From: Anadara kagoshimensis
Taxonomy: Eukaryota; Mollusca; Bivalvia; Arcoida; Arcidae
Assembly: GCA_021292105.1 (NCBI GenBank)
Contig: CM037871.1
Coordinates: forward strand, 56,752,866 to 56,816,865
DNA: 64,000 nucleotides
Reading direction: 5' to 3'
Each line of letters begins with the position of its first letter. Position 1 is the first letter of the stretch. Position numbers and translations under genes: made by a program. Under the pieces are notes generated by a model. It saw only the letters and a program-made list of their open reading frames with translations. It did no database searches and had not been told where the DNA came from. Of the stretch, positions 47,501 to 57,615 are shown one piece after another.

Positions 47501-50500
47501 TAAATTGGCATCAACAGCATAATTTCTAGACAATCGACATGAAATGGACCAAGGGATTGGTAACTGGCAGCTATCTTAATGGTAAGCAATTATGAATATT
47601 TGGTGCCTATTTGTAAAAATAACTCACCTAGATACGGCACGTGGTCTGCTGAATGCGGTAAGGAATCTGCTATAAGAATCTGGAATACTGCTAAGGACAG
47701 CATCACTGTAATCTCCAAGGAAACCTTCTCTCCTGATTCACACGGCAAAAAAATCCAAATACCCCCATCCCAGCTATAAGTGAAGATGGTATTATCAAAC
47801 TAACAACGTGAAATCTAGGCTTTCTTCTCATCTCTAAATAAAACGTAACATCTGGATAGGGTTCGGGACAGCAAGAATAATAGAAAGCATGACGTTTAGC
47901 TAAAAATGATGGTAACTGCCATTCGGAATTTACATCCATTGACGATAAATCTCCTGAGGGGTTTTTAGGCACGAAATCAAGTTCTAAACCATGATAACTC
48001 CATGATCCAAAGACAAATTTGCATATCTGTACGTCATACGGGAAATGTGACACGTCTATAACACACCGGTTATGGATCACAGAAGGAAAATTGTAATACA
48101 CAGTGCCGTCCGAATATACGTTTGCCGCAAAATCTTCTTTTCCAAAGAATGTTTCGCCAGTACTGAAAAGAAACAAAATAGTGGCTAGAAACGAACAAAT
48201 TACAACGTCAAGTGTGTTTAAAATGATATAAGGTTAGTAGCGCCAAGCCTATTCTATTTTAAAACAATTTTCTATATTTTTATATATCGAAAATTGGGGC
48301 TGTGGTGGCAAAATGATTTTAGATAAAAAAGCCTTCAAGCCCGAGGTGCCTCACCGCTGTGGCCTATTCGACCCCGATCGACCCCAAATGAAAAGGGTTT
48401 TCCCTGTAAGCATTTACCAGTTAGCTCAGTGATCGGTGGCAATGTAATGGACAGAGTAACATGTGATGTCTATCAACCGCATTGCGAGCCAACGTAGTTA
48501 GCACTTTTACGGTCACCAAAAGTATGCATCGCAGATCAGAAACACTTTCACAAACTCGCACAGCACATGAACTTGTGTTCAAATTAGAGGCGTATGGTGA
48601 ATAAAAAATGACTTGTCCCGAATATAGGTGATAAATGGTTGATGTGACGTAACATTCAACTTGCAATCTTTCGATTGCACAAACTATTTGCACTAAAACT
48701 TTATTTCAAAAATATAAAACATGCGAAATACGTGTTTTGCAAAACGTACACTGCATTACGTAAAGTCTTCAAATATGTTGGAGCAGTGGAAGTGATAAAA
48801 AATACCAGATAATTTTCAACAAAAATAAAACAGCTTACTTGTCATAAAGTGTAATATCAGGTACCCAAACGGCCTCAAAAGGAAGAATTATATTTTGTGT
48901 TCCATTATAATCTGAAGCATTCCATGTCAGTCTACAATCTGTCCATTTCTATAAAACACAATGGTACATATAATATATATTGATGGAGACGCAATAAGAC
49001 GTGTTATTGGATACATGAACATTGAATGGAACAAGAGGTATTACTATTTTCTTATTTTTTCTAGCTCACTTTCTTAATTTACCCGGCGTATACCGTAGTT
49101 GTGTAAATATGTAGAGCAAGTGACTGAATTAATATCACTCAAAATTACCCAAATCTGGTTAAAATATTTTAGCGTCATTCATCTTTGTATCGTACAAAAG
49201 CGTATAGGGGACATTGTATAAATTGTAACCGAAATCACCCTGGATATAATTGACGCCCCATGTTTCATTTTAATGAAGAACGTGGTGGGTATATCTAGCT
49301 AAACAGGGGGTACTCAGTAACTTATTCCTCGGGAGCACCCAGATTCGATCTCGCTACCCTGGAGGTGTTTTACTAAATTTGACAGTTTTCATAGTTTTTT
49401 ACCTTTTTGTGATTTGAACATTGACTGGTATCTATGTTTTTGATTTGATGATTATTAACAACCGTATGTTGTGACGTGACAGACCTGCACTTCATCTCAC
49501 CAAAATTAAGATACATACATATTATATACACAGTGTGTATGTACAACCCTCAGTATTAGGTCGAGTCCTTTTGTCGTGGCCGTATCACTACGAGTCGCGC
49601 TTGCGCGACGAGTAGTGATACAGCTACGACAAAAGGACGAGACCTGATACGAAGGGTTGTACATACACACTGTGTATATGATATTTTTATCTTACATTTC
49701 TTATTAGGTCATTAAAATAATAAAAAACCCAATACTTTATGTGAAAAAAAAACATTTTACCACAGAAAACCACTGAACTATGTTATGACATGTTTTGTAG
49801 TAATGACGTCATTGTTTACATTTGACAAATAGGAGATTCCCCAATGACGTCACAATGAGAAGTGCACGCCAATGTTGTATCACCACACTGTGGTGATACA
49901 AGATTCTGTATCATACGTGTTCGATAAAACTTGTATTTCATCAAATACAGACAGAAAAACTAGTCTAATGTTAGATAAAAAATGTGTGAAAGAACACGTT
50001 TGTAAAGTTACCAAATGATTATATGGTTACACTTTTGTCTCAAAACAGTTACATTTCAATCTTCAGGTTCTGTTACCGTACGATTTGACGGAACTCGCTT
50101 GCCAAGTTTTCATTTTTTTCCCCCTCACACCACCATGCACAACCACACCAACATCATTAGTAGACAAGGGTTTTTATATATGTCTCTCGTAGACATTACT
50201 AACGTTATTATATTTTATTTAAATTTAAAGCATTTTCCTCCCAATCGTTCATCTGTTTAGTATTGTAATATACTAGCTTATTTTTTAAATGTTTGGCTTT
50301 AAAGTTTAATTCTTAAACAAACACTATTTGAATCTTTTGTTTCACACCGAAGCCAGGATTAAATACTAGTAATCATTATGATTATATTTTTTTACATGAA
50401 TGCAAACAGATAAAGACCATGTGATAAAAAGCACGTTAAGTCTAGTGACCAAGCACAAGGCGCTTCAAACGGTAAAAAAATAATCCATGTGAAACGATGG

Positions 50501-53500
50501 GCAACTATATGGCATTTAGGGATTATCTCCCTTGACAAAAATAGTTGCAGATGCTGTATTTAAGTTTTAAAAACCTTTCAACGGATATATCTTATTTATT
50601 TAAAAAAGTGTATGAAATAGTTAAATATAAAATATTAAGTAAAATAATCGATGTTTGAATAATTTGGATTCTTAATTGATGTGTGTAAAATGAATGTTGT
50701 TTTAAACACTCGATACACATTTTTGATGATGGTATTTCAATATTTCGTTCCCGTTGTTCTGTACACGCACGCTATGCTATGCCATTATCTAATTGGAGCC
50801 TGTACGCTCACCTGGCAAAAAATTAGATACGATAATATTTGAAGTCCCACATCTGGGACAATAAGTTGTAAATAGTACCTTGAAACTCCGAATTCAAACT
50901 CAAAAGCAGCTATATTTTGAGCGTTAAAACATTTTTGTTGAAAACGTAGCACATACACATTCTCTCTAAGCTAAACGTTTCTTTAACTTAAATCAGCGGC
51001 ATTTAATTCGGCAATTTTTGGCGCAAATAAACATTTACGACAAAACTAAAAACCAGGCCCCGGTTTCACAATCATTCCTTAGCTAAGATTTTCCTTAACT
51101 TAAATCTTGCAAAATTAAAAATCTTTATAATTTTGTTAATTTTGAAGATATACAGGAACTTAAAGTGTCAATATTAAGATGATTGCTAGAATTAAACATT
51201 TTTATTTAGCTTTGACAAAAATATTCATAATCAGTTCCAAAAAGAGATTACCAACATTTGCTTAATTTTAGTTAAGGAAAATCTTAGCTAAGGAATGATT
51301 GTGAAACCGGGGCCTGTACTTAATACAAATGAACAGATAATACCTCTGCATTTATTCGCTGGTGATGTTAAATTTTTCAGATAATCAATATTTTAATCTT
51401 AAGGTGTCAGACACCGGCTGCATGATTCTAAAGATCGCTTCAAGCAGCGACATTTAATATTAAATGTCGCTGCTTCAAGCTTTTTTATCATTTGCATTTG
51501 TAAATTTAATTTGATTTAAATCTAATTTTTAAAATGTTTATTCTAAGATTGCCAAAATTGGCTAAATTTAAGTTACGGAAAATATAAGTTAAGAACAAGA
51601 CCACAATTTTACAATTACACTAAATGTGTACCCTAATGACTGACATAATATATTACTTAAAATAGCCGAGTTCAACATGTAAAAATTCATAGAAATAACT
51701 TATAGCAATAGTTTCAAAATATAGGAGGCGTACATGTATCATGGTTATTCATGCAAAACTTAAAACGCATAACTTTAACAGATGTTCTCTCCCCAGTGGC
51801 GGACTTAGTGGAAAATGGAGCCCATTTCAAGTTTGTTGATCATGGAGGAAGAACAAATTACTAGAGGAGTTTGAAGGCATCGCCAGGTTAATTTTTAAAA
51901 ATGTATGGATCATTTCCTGCAATCTAAGCAACCGACGCCAGAACCCCCTCTGCGTCTGACACTGCGCGGCAATACCATATATTGCTAAAAAAAATAACCA
52001 AGTCAGTCTAAATGCCAAAATTCATGGAAAAATTAACCAAGTTTGTCAAAAATATGATATGCACATCTTTGCTATACATTTAAACACTATGTCGAGTTTG
52101 GAAACTATAACTATTATACAGTAGGACTAGTCTCCGAGCTGTAGAGATTTGGAAATTACCTCCCTTGAACAAAATAATTACACGTAAAGCAATTATTTTT
52201 CAACATTTTATGAAATGTCACTGTTTAATTTCTAACAAAAAAGATAAAAAATAGTTTGATAATTTTTTTTAACGAAATCATTTATGCTGTCAATAACCAT
52301 AAAGCCTAAAAAAATGCACGTGTAGAAATTATTGTAATAAATACTTGATTATCATTTTTTGGGTGGCATTTTTAAAATATTGAAATGCACTTCATCTACA
52401 CACGCACGCTGCGTCATGCCATTATTTCATTAGAGCCTGTACGCTCACCTGGCTTAATAATGAAAGAATATTTGAAGTCCCACACAGGGACAATTAAAAC
52501 TGATATAGAAATAAAATCAGATCTTGAGTAAGATTTTGCATTGTATATCAAAATGATTACATAACGTAATTTGTTCGTTATAGTGCCACATACAATCATA
52601 CAATGATTTTCTTAAATATACATAAATAACAAAATAATTATATCCAGCCATAAAATTTACTATAAAACACAAAAATATATACATATTGATATTATTAAAA
52701 AAATCATTACATAACATTAAATCATATTTAATTTTTTTGTTCTGTTAAAACACTGATAAATATATTGAGATTAAAAAAAGGTTGCATGGGACCATGGCTT
52801 AATAAAACCGTCAACGTAAATAATACTACTAAAATGTTCAATATACACGTTCGCTTTCTGTAAAAGAGTAAAACGTATATCTGTAAAAAAGGGACAATTT
52901 AAAAAAACGTTTATAAGCTTATGTGCTCATATTAGCTGTATTAGTCCCAAATGACAACCCAATCTGTCTATAAAGGCTACTATTTCAACAAACTTTTTTA
53001 TGTTTTGTTTATTTTATAACTTTAGTCTAAAAGTTTATGGAGAATTTTTTAACCGAATAATTATTACATGTTTATTCTTAATGCACGAAGATTAGTAATA
53101 TATAATTACTATCATTATCAATCTTTGATCAGCATGATGAGTTTTACAACTTTTGTTTTGCAAAGAGTACTTGAAGATTTTATTCTCACATCATAAGATC
53201 AGAAGGTATCTTTCCTCCGTATTTCCTTTTAATAATGAAACACCTCCTCAGTATTGGGGAGTAATTCATTAGAGTTCTAAGATAAAGTGTATGTAGATAT
53301 GCTGGAATCATTGTCTCAAGCCAGATCAGTTAACAGTCATTTTTGAGGGTTTTAACAAAGTACCACTATCACTGTTAAGCCATATTCTATGTGAATGTAA
53401 TTTGTAGCACAAATCTGTTGATATACTGTGCCACTTCAGCTTCAACACCGACAGAAATCAAGGAGCTAACATCCAGACACTCCTTGACACCATCGCTCTA

Positions 53501-56500
53501 ATGCTACAACTTTTCCCTTTTTAACTGTTTTTATTTGACGTAAATATTGATGGCTGTATTGACTCCGGGATGTGTTGTGAACTGTTCGGGTTGTAGCAGC
53601 GGAACTGCTATGAGGTTCCAGTTCCTGAATGAACATTATTTTCACTTATTTGTATACCAGTATCAACAATACATGTTTACCGTCGTTCATCATATGACCC
53701 TCTATATAAAGTCCACCTGCCTATTAAGTACACTATTGATCAGTTACCTTGGCGGTCTTTATACATAGGTTATGTTGTATATTAAATATTATTTTACACA
53801 CGTGAGAAGTATTTTCTGATGACAGAATTCAGACTTTGGGTCTCTGTATAACAGTACACGCCATGTTTTGGTAAAATGTATAGATAACATCTCTGTGATA
53901 CTGGTCCATTACAGGGATGAAGATTAGCAGGGGCCAAGTAGCAATCAGTCTGGGTCCCTTAATGTTTACACATTTTAGCTATTTATTACTATTATGTACA
54001 ACTTCTCTTCTGAAGCCAGCTGGGCCCCTCACTCAAAATAGTTAAGCTTCATCCCTGTTAATGTTTAAAACAATCATGATTTTATAGGTCGAATATGAAA
54101 AATTTCTAACCATCGGCCCAATTAATTTAAGGTGTCATTCTGAAGATTTCTTAAAGTTTTTAACAATTGCATTTATAAATCTATTGACTACCTTTGTCAA
54201 AAAAAAGTCTATTCTTAGTTCCATTTGCCGCTTAATTTAAGTTACGAAAACTATCAGTTAAGAAACAAGACCAAAATTTAACAGGTTACACAAAATATAC
54301 ACACAATGACATAACAACAGGGGTTTCAAACACCAGAAATCTCCCGTCTGCCAAGTTCTGGGCAATGCCTTATATGGCTAAAAAATACTTTGCCAAAAAT
54401 AAGAAGTTTCCTGCAGGCTACACATTTAAACACTAGATCCAAAGAAGTACCGGAGCTGTAACGGGACGAATGAATAACTTAGCGGACGATCGAGCGGCAT
54501 CTAGATTGAATTATAAACCGGTTGGCATTATGAATTACCTCCCTTGAACAAAATAATTACATGTAAAACAAATAATTTTTTAAGAATTTATTAAATGTTA
54601 CCTTTAAATTTTAAATAAAAAGTAATAAGTGCTAAAATACATTTTTTAAACGAAATCATGAAAGTTATTAATAATTATAAAGCTTAAAAAATGCATGTAT
54701 ATGATATATTGTATAAAATACTTTATAATCATTTTTGGATCGTATTACTTGAATAATGAAAACGAGATTCATCTACACACGCACGCTTCGCTATGCCATT
54801 ATTATCATTAGAGCCTGTACGCTCACCTGGCATAATAATGAAAGAATATTTGAAGTCCCATACTAGGGGCAGTAAAAACTAATAAAGAAATCAATGAAAT
54901 ACCACCCTGTGTGGTCATAGCCAGGACCAAAACATAAACAGTATCACGAATAATACTAGTATTTACAATCTCATTCCTCAGGACACCAAACAGGAGAGGA
55001 CTTGTTTAAGGGAGCTCTACACACCTTAAACACAATGCAGTAATGGCAGTATAAATGCTTTAACAAACCAGAAAAAAATCTGGATATGTATCACTTGGAT
55101 TAAATGCTAAACACTATTCTCTATAGATTTACGTGGTGTAAATGGCAAACTGTGACATCGAAGTTTCATCAATTCCTGTCAATTTAATAAAATCCAACGA
55201 GTTCCAAAATATGGAGGTAATATAATAAACTAAATATGTCGGACAGTTACAATGTACGGATTGTGGCGCATATCTACACCAAGCCTGTAAAGGAATAACA
55301 AGATCTACATTCTTCAAGTACACCTGACATGGCGGTCCGAAATATACTTGTGAATTTTGTAAAAACAGTCGGACTGGCAATTAATCTGACTGACACAATT
55401 ACAAATTTTTTAACAGGGAACAAACGTCGAAGTGGTGTTATGTCGCTTAAAACAGTAAAACCCCCGAGGAAAATATCTTATTTTGGTACAACCCCAAAAC
55501 TTGCGTCAACTCCGGGAAAATCTGACCTCTTCAGTCTTGGAAGCTTTGTTAGGCATTAGAAATTTGAAGTTGAAAATAAGATATACCGAAACAACACTTA
55601 ACACTCTAGACTACAAAACATCAATACTTGTGCAAAATGTTAAAACCAGATAAATAATACACACAAACACTGATAATGAGGGAACTACAGAGTCTAGAAA
55701 TAGTACACACAAACACTGGTAATGAGATACCTACGGGGTCTAGTAATAATACACACAAACACTGATAATGAGGGAACTACGGGGTCTAGTAATAATACAC
55801 ACAAACACTGGTAATGAGGGAACTACGGGGTCTAGTAATAATACACACAAACACTGGTAATGAGGGAACTACGGGATCTAGTAATAATACACACAAACAC
55901 TGGTAATGAGGGAACTACGGGATCTAGTAATAATACACACAAACACTGGTAATGAGGGAACTACAGGGTCTAGTAATAATACACACAAACACTGATAATG
56001 AGGGAACTATGGGGTCTAGTAATAATACACACATTACAAACACTGGTAATGAGGGAACTACGGGATCTAGTAATAATACACACAAACACTGGTAATCAGG
56101 GAACTACGGGGTCTAGTAATAATACACACAAACATTGATAATGAGGGAACTACGGGGTCTAGTAATAATACACACAAACACTGGTAATGAGGGAACTACG
56201 GGGTCTAGTAATAATACACACAAACACTGGTAATTAGGGAACTACGGGATCTAGTAATAATACACACAAACACTGGTAATGAGGGAACTACGGGGTCTAG
56301 TAATAATACACACACTGATAATGAGGGAACTACGGGGTCTAGTAATAATACACAAACACTGGTAATGAGGGAACTACGGGATCTAGTAATAATACACACA
56401 AACACTGGTAATGAGGGAACTACGGGATCTAGTAATAATACACACAAACACTGGTAATGAGGGAACTACGGGATCTAGTAATAATACACACAAACACTGG

Positions 56501-57584
56501 TAATGAGGGAACTACGGGATCTAGTAATAATACACACAAACACTGGTAATGAGGGAACTACGGGATCTAGTAATAATACACACAAACACTGGTAATGAGG
56601 GAACTACGGGATCTAGTAATAATACACACAAACACTGGTAATGAGGGAACTACGGGATCTAGTAATAATACACACAAACACTGGTAATGAGGGAACTACG
56701 GGATCTAGTAATAATACACACAAACACTGGTAATGAGGGAACTACGGGATCTAGTAATAATACACACAAACACTGGTAATGAGGGAACTACGGGATCTAG
56801 TAATAATACACACAAACACTGGTAATGAGGGAACTACGGGATCTAGTAATAATACACACAAACACTGGTAATGAGGGAACTACGGGATCTAGTAATCATA
56901 CACACAAACACTGGTAATGAGGGAACTACGGGATCTAGTAATAATACACACACACACACACTGATAATGAGGGAACTACGGGGTCTAGTAATAATACACA
57001 CAAACACTGGTAATGAGGGAACTACGGGATCTAGTAATAATACACACAAACACTGGTAATGAGGGAACTACGGGGTCTAGTAATAATACACACAAACACT
57101 GGTAATGAGGGAACTACGGGATCTAGTGATAATACACACAAACACTGATAATGAGGGAACTACGGGGTCTAGTAATAATACACACAAACACTGGTAATGA
57201 GGGAACTACGGGATCTAGTGATAATACACACAAACACTGATAATGAGGGAACTACGGGGTCTAGTAATAATACACACACACACATTTGTAATGAGGGAAC
57301 TACGGGATCTAGTAATAATACACACACACACACTGATAATGAGGGAACTACGGGGTCTAGTAATAATACACACAAACACTGGTAATATAATGAGGGAACT
57401 ACGGGATCTAGTAATAATACACACAAACACTGGTAATGAGGGAACTACGGGGTCTAGTAATAATACACACAAACACTGGTAATGAGGGAACTACGGGGTC
57501 TAGTAATGAATCTACAACACCAACTGGGGGTTGTATCAGAAACTCTAGAAAAGGTCAAGGCAGATAATTGTTGGAATGCAATGA

Positions 57585-57615
<31 letters not shown>

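Noticed and set aside
48421-48693. A 90-codon minus-strand frame between channel exons 4 and 5
   Set aside because: No similarity to the channel family, and including it would disrupt the LYDN junction formed by exons 4 and 5.
56205-57482. Frames on both strands of the 46-base minisatellite
   Set aside because: Overlapping frames on both strands follow the repeat and shift with it; no protein-like character.
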